Source: Bradyrhizobium jicamae
GTDB lineage: Bacteria > Pseudomonadota > Alphaproteobacteria > Rhizobiales > Xanthobacteraceae
Assembly: GCF_001440395.1 (NCBI RefSeq)
Contig: NZ_LLXZ01000048.1
Coordinates: forward strand, 1-52,544
Reading direction: 5' to 3'
Length of the DNA: 52,544 bases
Part shown: piece by piece, positions 1 to 6,787 of the stretch
Layout: each line of letters begins with the position of its first letter
Position numbering within the stretch: position 1 is the first letter of the stretch
The notes under the pieces: model-generated
Database searches by the model: none
The model's input: only the letters and a program-made list of their open reading frames with translations
Told to the model about the DNA's origin: nothing
Made by a program: the position numbers and the translations under genes

Positions 1-220
1 CGGCCCCCGCAGCAGCGGCGCCCGCGCCGACCGCAACGGCCCGCCGCGTGGTACGCCGCGCGACGCCGGCATAGCTCATCGGCGTCAGCGGACGTCCGAT
101 CCGTGCCTCCGCCGATGTGACCAGGCCGTTGTCGACGGCGGTCCCGCCGTTCCAGAACAGGCCGACAGCAAGCGCCGCGGCGGCGGCAAAAGTGAGAGTC
201 AATTTGCGCGAGGCGGTCAT
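1..220 (-). CDS. Exported hypothetical protein, 3' part outside window
   Basis: Reading leftward from ATG at 220, the first 73 codons are open to the window edge. The N-terminus (MTASRKLTLTFAAAAALAVG) looks like a signal peptide or membrane anchor. A basic, alanine-rich stretch follows (ARRTTRRAVAVGAG). The start codon overlaps the stop of the upstream DUF2092 gene (ATGA at 217-220), so the two are probably translationally coupled. I do not recognise a domain in the visible part. Function unknown. Confidence 0.6.
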   Translation of the reverse strand, partial: MTASRKLTLTFAAAAALAVGLFWNGGTAVDNGLVTSAEARIGRPLTPMSYAGVARRTTRRAVAVGAGAAAAGA

Positions 221-1017
221 TTCTTTGCTCCTGCGGGTGTCCCGGGCGGAATTTCGTCGAACTCGATCATGACGCCAGAATCGAGCGCGACCTTGGTCGC
301 CTCGGTCGGCGGTTTGAATGCGAAATCGCCGTCGGCATTCGCATCCGTCTTCCAGTCCTTGATCTTCAACGTGTACTGCGGCGCGCCGGTAACGGTCTTG
401 CTGGTGATCACATATTTGCGCGGCACGGGCTTTGCGCCGGGCTCGACCCAGATCTGCCAGTCAGTGTCGACACCGCGAAACGCAAGATGTTCGCACTCGA
501 CGCCGTCCACCACGCCGAGCCCGATATGCTTGCCCTCTATGACGTCGGCCATCAACTGGTCGTAGGAATTCGAAAGCAGCAGGTCGGCGCCGGGCAACCC
601 CGCGCCCGATCGGGACTGCAGCGTGTCGATCACCTGGTCCACGGTGCCCGCGAGATCGGACTGTACATAGGATTTTGCGTTGTTGCCGTAGAGCGAGACC
701 GTCTTGCCATCATAGACCAGTTCGACATCTGCATAGCCGCCGGTGCGGCGAACCCGCAGCTTGTCGGGTCGATTCATCTTCATTTCGCCGGAACTCGTGA
801 ACTGGATCTTCTGCAGCTCAGGCGTGACGATCTCGATGTCGCTGTCGAATTTTGCCGAGAGCGATTTCTGGCCGGCGAGATAGTCTGTCATGCCCTTGAG
901 AATCTTGGCGGGATCGTCGGCGCGTGCTCCTTGCGTTGCGACAACGGAGAGCAGGCCGATCGAGACAGCCGTCGCCGAAATTCGGCGCAATGTCTGGCGA
1001 TGTGTTTCAGTGATCAT
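217..1017 (-). CDS. DUF2092 family exported protein
   Basis: This is a predicted periplasmic protein of about 266 residues. A signal peptide is followed by a beta-rich domain with the DUF2092 look: LRVRRTGGYADVELVYDGKT near the N-terminal third, WQIWVEPGAKPVPRKYVI and YTLKIKDWKT further on. The family resembles the LolA/LolB lipoprotein-carrier fold, but its role is not established. An upstream in-frame ATG at 1041 exists. I chose ATG 1017 because GGAGG at 1023-1027 sits 5 nt before it. A FixK/FNR box at 1067-1080 lies 49 nt upstream, so anaerobic control is likely. The stop overlaps the start of the next minus-strand gene. Confidence 0.85.
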   Translation of the reverse strand: MITETHRQTLRRISATAVSIGLLSVVATQGARADDPAKILKGMTDYLAGQKSLSAKFDSDIEIVTPELQKIQFTSSGEMKMNRPDKLRVRRTGGYADVELVYDGKTVSLYGNNAKSYVQSDLAGTVDQVIDTLQSRSGAGLPGADLLLSNSYDQLMADVIEGKHIGLGVVDGVECEHLAFRGVDTDWQIWVEPGAKPVPRKYVITSKTVTGAPQYTLKIKDWKTDANADGDFAFKPPTEATKVALDSGVMIEFDEIPPGTPAGAKK

Positions 1018-1066
1018 ATGGTCCTCCATGGTGCGAGGCATTCAGCGCGCCCCATGGAGTGCGGCC

Positions 1067-1080
1067 TTGACCTGAATCAA
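1067..1080 (-). promoter_or_regulatory. FNR/FixK box upstream of DUF2092 gene
   Basis: TTGACCTGAATCAA fits the TTGAY-N4-RTCAA consensus of FNR/FixK proteins. The centre is about 56 bp before the start codon at 1017, which allows activation from about -41 with a short leader. Confidence 0.8.
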
Positions 1081-1103
1081 GGCATCGCCCGACCGTTTCT
1101 CTG

Positions 1104-1520
1104 CTACGGCGCCGGACAGCGCGCGTATTTTATTTCCATGCCCGACATCCCCGGAAACAGGCGCATGACGGTGTTGGCGTCCACTTCCCTGAGATTGAAC
1201 TGCACGCTTTGCAGCATGATATCGGAAGCGCAGGCCGCAAGGAGGTTGATGTTCGCTCCTTCATCCTTCTTTGCCTTGATGCGGCAGCGCGCGAACTTTC
1301 CGGTGATCTGGTCACCCTCCACGATGAAGCCGCCGCCATAGACATCGGACATATCGGTGAAGGTAATCTGTGTGCCCTTGCGCGTGAAAACCTTGCTGCA
1401 ATTGTCGGCGTCGCTTGCCCACGCGCCGTTGAGGTCAAAAGCGGCGGCGGAACTGCAAGGTCCGAGCAGGACGCCAAGCAAGAGCGCCGCAGATGCGGCG
1501 TTGGTATGGTGGCGATTCAT
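1104..1520 (-). CDS. Exported small hypothetical protein
   Basis: This protein has 138 residues. A clear signal peptide (ASAALLLGVLLGPCSSAAA) is followed by a small domain beginning FDLNGAWASDADNC. Four cysteines remain in the mature part (DNC, ARC, LAAC, ARC), which suggests disulphides in the periplasm. The NGAWASD start is common in lipocalin-like or DUF-type exported proteins, but I cannot assign a family. It lies 13 nt downstream of the HlyD-type gene on the same strand, so it is probably in that operon and shares the FixK box at 3284-3297. Confidence 0.7.
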   Translation of the reverse strand: MNRHHTNAASAALLLGVLLGPCSSAAAFDLNGAWASDADNCSKVFTRKGTQITFTDMSDVYGGGFIVEGDQITGKFARCRIKAKKDEGANINLLAACASDIMLQSVQFNLREVDANTVMRLFPGMSGMEIKYARCPAP

Positions 1521-1533
1521 CTCGTCTTTCCCT

Positions 1534-2766
1534 TTAGTGACCGCTCATCACCAGTGTCTTCACCGGCATCAGCAGCGCCTGTATGCGCAGCAAGAGCGCG
1601 TGCACGAGGCCGGTGGCATCGACGGCATGGAGGAGGAAGCCTTTCAGCGCGCCGGTCTTCGGGTCGGCGATCACATCGTGATTGCTGGTATAGGCGTTGA
1701 CGATACAGCTGGAGCCCGGCGTGACCCCCTCGAGGCCGCCTTTGTAAAGCGGCTCCAGGAAGACGAGGATCGTGCCGGGCCTTTGCAGGTTCTGCGGATC
1801 GATCAACTGCTCGCCGCTCCGGAACTGCCCGGCCGCGATGTAATCCTGCACGGTCGTGACGACGAGTGGAATGATCACCCAGGGCCTCGAGATGCAGGTT
1901 GCTTCCGCGACCATGCCCGGCTTCATGACCTGGGCTTCGATCTGGCCGAAGCCGGCTTGCAGGACATTTCGGCCGGCACCTTCGGGAATCAATACGCCGG
2001 CCGGTCGCATCAACTGATTGACGATATCGCCGGTCCGAACCAGAAACTGCTCGACCCGGCCGTCGACGCCCGCCCGAACATAGGTCTTGTCGAGATCGAC
2101 CTGAGCCTGCGCGAGTGCTGCTTCGGCGCTCGCCTTCTCGGCGGGCAAGAGCGTGGAGACGCGCAAGCTGGCCGATTCCCTGACGGCGTTTGCGGCGTCG
2201 AGTCCGGACTGCCGCTGATCGACCAGCACCTGCAGTTTTTCGATATCGCGTTGCGGCACGATGCCGGGATTGCGGCGCTGCAACTCGCTCTTGACGTCAA
2301 GCTCGTCCCTGGCTTGCTGCAAGTTGGCCTTCGCTTCGCCAACCTGGGCGTCTGCCTTGACCACGTCCGCCCTCGCGCTGATCATCGAGGCATCGACTTC
2401 GGCGACCTTGCGCCTGGCGGTTTCGACCGCGGCCTGCTGCCTTGAGCTGTCCAGCCGGAACAGGACATCGCCTTTTTTCACCGGCGCGGTGAAGCCGACA
2501 TTCACCTCGGCGACGCGGCCCGAGCCTTCGGGAAGAATCGGCACCGTGCGGAAGTAGATCGCCGCCGACGTGGTCGAGGGATGGTAGTAGAAGATCATCG
2601 TGATCAGCCCGACGGTCAGCATCAGGCAGCCGGTGATGCCCCAGCGCAGTTCATACCAGACCGAAAAGAACGTGATCTCCTTGCCGAGCCGCTTGCCCTG
2701 CACATAGCGGCGGTAGAGGTAATCCGGCACGATCGTCACGAGCGAACAGATCATCAGCTCAAGCAT
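1534..2766 (-). CDS. HlyD/EmrA-type membrane fusion protein
   Basis: This is a periplasmic adaptor of about 410 residues. One or two N-terminal membrane segments (ICSLVTIVPDYLY and GITGCLMLTVGLITMIFYY) precede a biotinyl-lipoyl half motif (GRVAEVNVGFTAPVKKGDVL). A long alpha-helical hairpin (about residues 100-200, rich in Ala/Gln/Glu) and the second half motif (TYVRAGVDGRVEQFLVRTGD) follow, then a beta-barrel. A longer reading from 2898 adds 44 residues without signal character. I chose ATG 2766, which overlaps the upstream stop (2759-2766). The pairing with a small membrane protein recalls E. coli YiaW-YiaV and YibI-YibH. No inner-membrane pump or outer-membrane channel is next to it, so the exported substrate is unknown. 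Confidence 0.85.
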   Translation of the reverse strand: MLELMICSLVTIVPDYLYRRYVQGKRLGKEITFFSVWYELRWGITGCLMLTVGLITMIFYYHPSTTSAAIYFRTVPILPEGSGRVAEVNVGFTAPVKKGDVLFRLDSSRQQAAVETARRKVAEVDASMISARADVVKADAQVGEAKANLQQARDELDVKSELQRRNPGIVPQRDIEKLQVLVDQRQSGLDAANAVRESASLRVSTLLPAEKASAEAALAQAQVDLDKTYVRAGVDGRVEQFLVRTGDIVNQLMRPAGVLIPEGAGRNVLQAGFGQIEAQVMKPGMVAEATCISRPWVIIPLVVTTVQDYIAAGQFRSGEQLIDPQNLQRPGTILVFLEPLYKGGLEGVTPGSSCIVNAYTSNHDVIADPKTGALKGFLLHAVDATGLVHALLLRIQALLMPVKTLVMSGH

Positions 2767-3208
2767 GGCTGTGCACCTCTTCCTTCGCGGTGCCTCTGGC
2801 GCCGGATTTTCCGCCTGGCGGAGCCGCGGCGTCGGAAATGGGCTCAGCATCGGCCGCACCCGGCGCAGCGTCGGCAATGCGTTCGACCGATCCGGCAATG
2901 CTGCGCAAGGGCGTGCTGAAATCAGGCAGGTCGATCATTGCGAGCAGCAGGCCCGCAATCCAGAAGATGTGCATGTGGGTAAAGAGCGAGATCAAGCCGA
3001 GAACGGCGACGATCTCTAACTGCAGCTTGTGCGTACGGTGCGCCATGCGCTCCGGCAGGCTGTGCAATTTCCAGTACAGGGTGCCGACCCACAAGATGAC
3101 AGCCACAAGGAAAATGCCCATCACCACCATCAGGGTGTCCGATCCGTCCGGACCCGGGACGAAGAACGGCAGATGGTGGGGCGCTGCCGGATGCATCTGG
3201 TCGCTCAA
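2759..3208 (-). CDS. Small inner-membrane protein, HlyD partner
   Basis: This protein has about 149 residues with two hydrophobic segments: LMVVMGIFLVAVILWVGTLY and a second around LGLISLFTHMHIFWIAGLLL. The C-terminal tail is soluble, Ala/Pro/Glu-rich and low in complexity. Its size, two segments and position before an HlyD protein resemble E. coli YiaW/YibI (DUF3302), but I cannot confirm that family by eye. I chose TTG at 3208 because a GGGGGAG ribosome site at 3217-3223 is 8 nt away. ATG 3196 is the alternative. The 3' end overlaps the HlyD gene by 8 nt. The divergent FixK box at 3284-3297 is 75 nt upstream. Confidence 0.65.
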   Translation of the reverse strand: MSDQMHPAAPHHLPFFVPGPDGSDTLMVVMGIFLVAVILWVGTLYWKLHSLPERMAHRTHKLQLEIVAVLGLISLFTHMHIFWIAGLLLAMIDLPDFSTPLRSIAGSVERIADAAPGAADAEPISDAAAPPGGKSGARGTAKEEVHSHA

Positions 3209-3283
3209 AGCTCGTACTCCCCCTGTCAGGTAGCCCGAAGGCCCCGCCCCGCGTGCACAGTGGGAGCTATGGTCTCCCAATGC

Positions 3284-3297
3284 TTGATCTGAATCAA
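3284..3297. promoter_or_regulatory. FNR/FixK box, divergent promoter
   Basis: TTGATCTGAATCAA is a perfect palindromic FNR/FixK site. It lies 75 nt from the minus-strand start at 3208 and 72 nt from the plus-strand start at 3370, so it could serve both operons. Confidence 0.85.
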
Positions 3298-3369
3298 GAA
3301 GTCCCCTGCGGCCACAGCCCTAACGTCGGAACATCCAATGCGGCGAACGGTCATTCGGGAGTGACGTAC

Positions 3370-3822
3370 ATGGCCAAGATCGACGACCTGATCCCCAGCG
3401 CGAAGGAAATCCAGAAGCAGACGGCGCTAAAGGAGGCGCAAAAGGCCGACGAGATGGCCAAGCGGCTGGCTGCGACAGAGGCCGAGAAGCATGCCTTGAT
3501 CGAGAAGCTGAGCCAGCCGTCGGGCCTGTCCGAGGATGAGAAGGTCAAGCTCGCCTCGACCGTGATCCAGCGTGCGGTGCGCAACGGATTGACGGAGGTG
3601 CAAGTCTACCGCTTCCCGAACACGCTGTGCAGCGACCGTGGCCGAGCCATCAACCAGATGGAAAAGGGCTGGGAAAAGACCCTGAACGGAATTCCCAAGG
3701 AGATCTTCCAGCTCTGGAGCGACTATCTGCAGCCGCGCGGCTATCGCATCCGCTACCAGATCGTCGACTTTCCCGGTGGCGTGCCCGGCGACATCAGCAT
3801 CACCATTAGCTGGGACGGCTAG
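3370..3822 (+). CDS. Hypothetical cytoplasmic protein with N-terminal coiled coil
   Basis: This protein has 150 residues. I chose the start MAKIDDLIPSA because GGAG lies 8 nt before ATG 3370; longer readings to 3253 run through the promoter. Residues 8-45 are charged and alanine-rich (KEAQKADEMAKRLAATEAEK) and likely form a coiled coil. The rest is a mixed alpha/beta domain (VQVYRFPNTLCSDRG, YRIRYQIVDFPGGVPGDISI) that I do not recognise. No signal peptide is visible. It precedes ppk2 by 37 nt on the same strand and probably shares the FixK-controlled promoter. Confidence 0.75.
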   Translation: MAKIDDLIPSAKEIQKQTALKEAQKADEMAKRLAATEAEKHALIEKLSQPSGLSEDEKVKLASTVIQRAVRNGLTEVQVYRFPNTLCSDRGRAINQMEKGWEKTLNGIPKEIFQLWSDYLQPRGYRIRYQIVDFPGGVPGDISITISWDG

Positions 3823-3859
3823 CGGAACCGATCGCCACTGAACCGGGAAATCATTGCGC

Positions 3860-4666
3860 ATGTCCAAGAACGGCAGCCAGTCGAAGACGAAGATGAAGCG
3901 GAAGGAGTATGAGAAGGAGTTGCGCAAGCTCCAGGTGCAGCTCTGCCATCTGCAGGAATGGGTCAAGCAGGAAAAACTCCGGGTCATCATCCTGTTCGAG
4001 GGTCGCGACGCCGCCGGCAAGGGCGGCACCATCAAGGCCCTCACCGAAAAGGTCAGCCCGCGGGTGTTTCGCGTGGTCGCGCTGCCCGCGCCCTCCGACC
4101 GGCAGAAAACCCAGCTGTTCCTGCAGCGCTATGTCGAGCAGTTTCCCGCCGGCGGCGAGATCGTGATCTTCGACCGCAGCTGGTACAATCGCGCCGGCGT
4201 CGAGTATGTCATGGGATTCTGCTCGCCGGCGGAACACAAGCGTTTCCTGGAGCTGTGCCCGCAGATCGAGAAAATCGCCGTCGACGGCGGCATCATCCTG
4301 ATCAAGCTGTGGCTCGAGGTCGGGATGGAGGAGCAGGAAATCCGCTTCAACGCTCGCATCGAGGATCCCCTGCGGCAATGGAAGCTGAGCCCGATGGATA
4401 CCGAGTCATTCGGGCGCTGGTACGATTACTCGCGGGCGCGCGACATGATGCTCGAGGCAACCGACACCAAGCATGCACCGTGGCGCCTGATCCGCTCCGA
4501 CGACAAGCGAAAGGCGCGGCTGAACGTCATCTCGCACATCCTCAACACGATCCCCTACAAGAAGATCGCGCGCGACCAGGTCAAGCTGCCGAAGCGCTCC
4601 AACAAGGGCCGCTATGACGATCAGGCCAGCCTGCGCGGCATGAAGTTCGTCGAAGAGCGATACTAG
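3860..4666 (+). CDS. ppk2: Polyphosphate kinase 2
   Basis: PPK2 enzymes transfer phosphate between polyphosphate and nucleoside di- or monophosphates in the cytoplasm. The 268-residue protein has the family Walker A motif GRDAAGKGGTI (about 48-58) and the Walker B/lid motif IVIFDRSWYNRAGVE (about 101-115). The single-domain length (about 270-300) fits the class that uses nucleoside diphosphates. ATG 3860 is used; a TTG at 3854 in the same frame is possible because GGGA at 3845-3848 is better spaced to it. Being downstream of a FixK box suggests polyphosphate-driven ATP/GTP supply under low oxygen. The stop abuts an IS remnant. Confidence 0.93.
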   Translation: MSKNGSQSKTKMKRKEYEKELRKLQVQLCHLQEWVKQEKLRVIILFEGRDAAGKGGTIKALTEKVSPRVFRVVALPAPSDRQKTQLFLQRYVEQFPAGGEIVIFDRSWYNRAGVEYVMGFCSPAEHKRFLELCPQIEKIAVDGGIILIKLWLEVGMEEQEIRFNARIEDPLRQWKLSPMDTESFGRWYDYSRARDMMLEATDTKHAPWRLIRSDDKRKARLNVISHILNTIPYKKIARDQVKLPKRSNKGRYDDQASLRGMKFVEERY

Positions 4667-4785
4667 GACGCGGACTCATCAAGGCGCAGCCATAGCCAGA
4701 TTGACGCGAGTTGAACGAAGGCAAGATAGTTGGCGGCAAGCCTGTCGCAGCGTGTCGCCACACGACGACATTGTTTGGTCCTGTT
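4663..4785 (-). mobile_element. IS5-family transposase 3' remnant
   Basis: The minus strand encodes about 40 residues ending in a stop at 4663: CRRVATRCDRLAANYLAFVQ, then LASIWLWLRLDES. This matches the typical C-terminal end of IS5-family DDE transposases (FRRIATRYDKLAANYLAFIQLASIRLWLR, recalled from memory). No start, DDE core or inverted repeats remain, so it is a decayed fragment. Its stop codon overlaps the last codon region of ppk2, placing an old insertion or deletion boundary at the ppk2 3' end. Confidence 0.7.
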
Positions 4786-5043
4786 GAGAACCGCTCGGCC
4801 GCGGTTTCGCGCTGATGGGCAGAAGCGGACATGAATCCGCCGGCCACCTCCTCTGAATCCGTCGAACATGACCCAACTCGGACATCGCCGTCTGGGAGCC
4901 GCGGGTGCCTGGGCTGCGAAACCAATACGCAGCGCGATGTATGAATAAATATTAATTCCGCGGCAATTTCCGAGCAATGCTGGCGCCGATATCTAACCGC
5001 GAACCGGCGCCGACCGCGCCATTCAAAGGGAGATGTAAGCATC
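4786..5043. other. Non-coding stretch between IS remnant and PDZ gene
   Basis: I see no convincing gene here. On the minus strand, 4810-4900 reads like fragments of the repeat-type sequence often mis-called as short proteins in Bradyrhizobium (GTCATGTTCGACGG, ATGTCCGCTTCTGCCC). This is a weak impression only. An AT-rich patch (ATGAATAAATATTAATTCCG, about 4940-4960) is the likely promoter region of the downstream PDZ gene, and GGGAGA at 5029-5034 is its ribosome site. No FixK box is seen. Confidence 0.4.
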
Positions 5044-5838
5044 ATGACGACCCCAAGATACGAACTGGGACGCGCGCTTTCGGCGCGACGCCTCATCCTT
5101 CTTGCCACGGCCGGCAATCTCGCGATCGCCGCGCTGCTGGTCGGGCCGGATTCTTTCCGTCACTCGATACTTCCGACGGTCTCTGCAGCAAATGCCGCAG
5201 AGAGCGCAGCAAGCAGCCGCGGCTGGATTGGCGTCCAGATTCAGCCGGTCACCTCCGCCATCGCCGAAAGCCTCGGCATGAAGGAGAGCAAAGGCGCGTT
5301 GGTTGCCGAACCAATGGCGGATAGTCCCGCCGCCAAGGTCGGCATCCAGTCGCGCGATGTCATCACCGCCGTGAACGGCAATCCAGTCAAGGATGCCCGT
5401 GACCTCGCCATGCAGATCGGCGGCATGGCGCCCGGCGCTGCGGTGAATGTCACGATCTGGCGCGAAGGTGCGGAGAAGAGCATCTCGCTGACGCTCGGCG
5501 AGATACCGAAGGAGCGCGCTGCTGCCATGCCGCAGCCCGCCGCGACCGGCACCGACGTGCCGAAACTCGGCCTGATGCTGGCTGCCGCCGAACACGCCAC
5601 GGGCAAAGGCTCCGAAGGGGTGGTCGTGGTCGACCTCGACCCCCGCGGGCTCGCCTCCGCACACGGCTTCAAGGCCGGCGATATCATCCTCGACGTCGGT
5701 GGGAAGAAGGTCTCCAACCCGGTCGACGTGCGCAATGCCATCAAGGATGCCCATGTGAATGGCAAACGCGCGGTGCTGATGCAATTGAAGTCGGACAAGG
5801 GGACGAGGTTCGTCGGCGTTACGATCGCTCGCGTCTGA
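5044..5838 (+). CDS. Exported tandem-PDZ protein without protease domain
   Basis: This protein has 264 residues. An N-terminal membrane anchor or signal (LILLATAGNLAIAALLVGP) is followed by a first PDZ domain (RGWIGVQIQPVT to SISLTLGEIP, about 59-152) and a second (KLGLMLAAAEHA to GVTIARV, about 172-264). The GWIGVQIQPVT and GIQSRDVITAVNGNPVKD motifs are those of DegP/HtrA C-terminal PDZ domains, but no trypsin-like domain is present. It may be a periplasmic peptide-binding or regulatory protein. Two hairpins follow the gene. Confidence 0.85.
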   Translation: MTTPRYELGRALSARRLILLATAGNLAIAALLVGPDSFRHSILPTVSAANAAESAASSRGWIGVQIQPVTSAIAESLGMKESKGALVAEPMADSPAAKVGIQSRDVITAVNGNPVKDARDLAMQIGGMAPGAAVNVTIWREGAEKSISLTLGEIPKERAAAMPQPAATGTDVPKLGLMLAAAEHATGKGSEGVVVVDLDPRGLASAHGFKAGDIILDVGGKKVSNPVDVRNAIKDAHVNGKRAVLMQLKSDKGTRFVGVTIARV

Positions 5839-5849
5839 CCGGATAAAGG

Positions 5850-5921
5850 GCGTTCCCTCCGGCATTATCACGCGTCTTGCGGGAACGCACGCCGGGGACG
5901 GGGCCACGCGCCGTCCTCGGC
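5850..5921 (+). terminator. Hairpins downstream of the PDZ gene
   Basis: GCGTTCCC (5850-5857) pairs with GGGAACGC (5881-5888). A second, stronger hairpin pairs 5891-5901 with 5911-5921 (11 bp, one G-U). There is no T-run, so a factor-independent terminator is only possible. Confidence 0.4.
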
Positions 5922-6079
5922 ACCCTCCGAACTCGTGTTGCAGGCCGTCGTAGCGCGGTCTCGCGCCAGCGGCCAGGAGCATGATCACAGCACATGGTCG
6001 CCTCACGCCGCTCGGTTCACGGGTACACGGCCTAGGCTCGCGAACGGAAGCCACGCAGGGCGGCTCCCGTCGCTTTCGT

Positions 6080-6520
6080 TCATCGCATCGCGATCGTCAC
6101 GCCGCCGACGGCCGCCGAGACTTCGGCGCCGATCCTGGGTCCGCTGAGCTGCAGGATGACGCCTTTGGCATTCTGCAACTGGACACCGCCGGCCCCTGCC
6201 GCCACCGCACCTCCCGCGCCGACCACGGCGTAGCTGCCGGCGAGATCGCCTGGGCTGCGCAGGTTCAATGCCCTACCGGTGAATTTTGTCGTGGAGGCGC
6301 CGACCGTGAAGCCCACACTCATGCCTGATACGGTGAACGGATACTTCTTGCCGCGGAAGGTCAGGACGCCCTCGCCGCCGCCGACGCCGACGATGAAACC
6401 GCCCTTGGTAAACACGACGGCAACCGAGCCAACTTCCGCCATCGTCGGGGTCGCAACTCCGGCCGAGACCAGCAATCCGAGCACGGCAGCCAGCATCATT
6501 CGCGTCCGATACTTCTTCAT
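6080..6520 (-). CDS. Exported glycine-rich hypothetical protein
   Basis: This protein has 146 residues. The signal peptide (MMLAAVLGLLVSAGVATPTMA) is followed by a Gly/Val-rich beta-type domain (FTKGGFIVGVGGGEGVLTF, YAVVGAGGAVAAGAGGVQL). I do not recognise a named family; the pattern suggests a surface or outer-membrane-associated beta protein. AAGGAA about 6 nt before ATG 6520 supports the start. It lies 61 nt downstream of a possible 21-codon gene, both behind the FixK box at 6708-6721. Confidence 0.75.
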   Translation of the reverse strand: MKKYRTRMMLAAVLGLLVSAGVATPTMAEVGSVAVVFTKGGFIVGVGGGEGVLTFRGKKYPFTVSGMSVGFTVGASTTKFTGRALNLRSPGDLAGSYAVVGAGGAVAAGAGGVQLQNAKGVILQLSGPRIGAEVSAAVGGVTIAMR

Positions 6521-6581
6521 GGCATTTCCTTCTAGGGTTTGAGCCGGACCACCATGATCCGGGCTCCAGACTGCGGCCGGC

Positions 6582-6647
6582 CTACTGCGCGAGGACCATT
6601 GCGACGTAGCCGAACATGGTAAGCAGGATGTTGGTGTCCTCAGACAT
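6582..6647 (-). CDS. Possible 21-residue membrane microprotein
   Basis: An open frame reads MSEDTNILLTMFGYVAMVLA plus one residue and stop: an acidic head and one short hydrophobic helix. GGAG lies 3 nt before the ATG, which is close spacing. The start is 60 nt downstream of the FixK box at 6708-6721, where an activated transcript would first offer a start codon. An in-frame upstream ATG would extend it to 40 residues. It could instead be untranslated leader for the 6080-6520 gene. Confidence 0.35.
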   Translation of the reverse strand: MSEDTNILLTMFGYVAMVLAQ

Positions 6648-6707
6648 GAGCTCCGGAAAGCTTGCGGCGACGGTTGGCCGATGCTGTTCCGCTTTCCGCG
6701 GCATCCT

Positions 6708-6721
6708 TTGATTCAAGTCAA
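6708..6721 (-). promoter_or_regulatory. FNR/FixK box
   Basis: TTGATTCAAGTCAA matches TTGAY-N4-RTCAA. It sits downstream of the sulP stop, so the likely target is the minus-strand microprotein plus exported protein at 6647-6080. Confidence 0.75.
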
Positions 6722-6787
6722 CGCAGGCTGGCCTTGAGCGCAGCGCCTCGCGTTCGACGCGTCACCGCACGCGGCGGTGCAGCACGG

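Noticed and set aside
4679..4977. Minus-strand small proteins upstream of the IS remnant (GHVRRIQRRWPADS type)
   Set aside because: They resemble spurious calls on intergenic repeat sequence. No consistent start or family.
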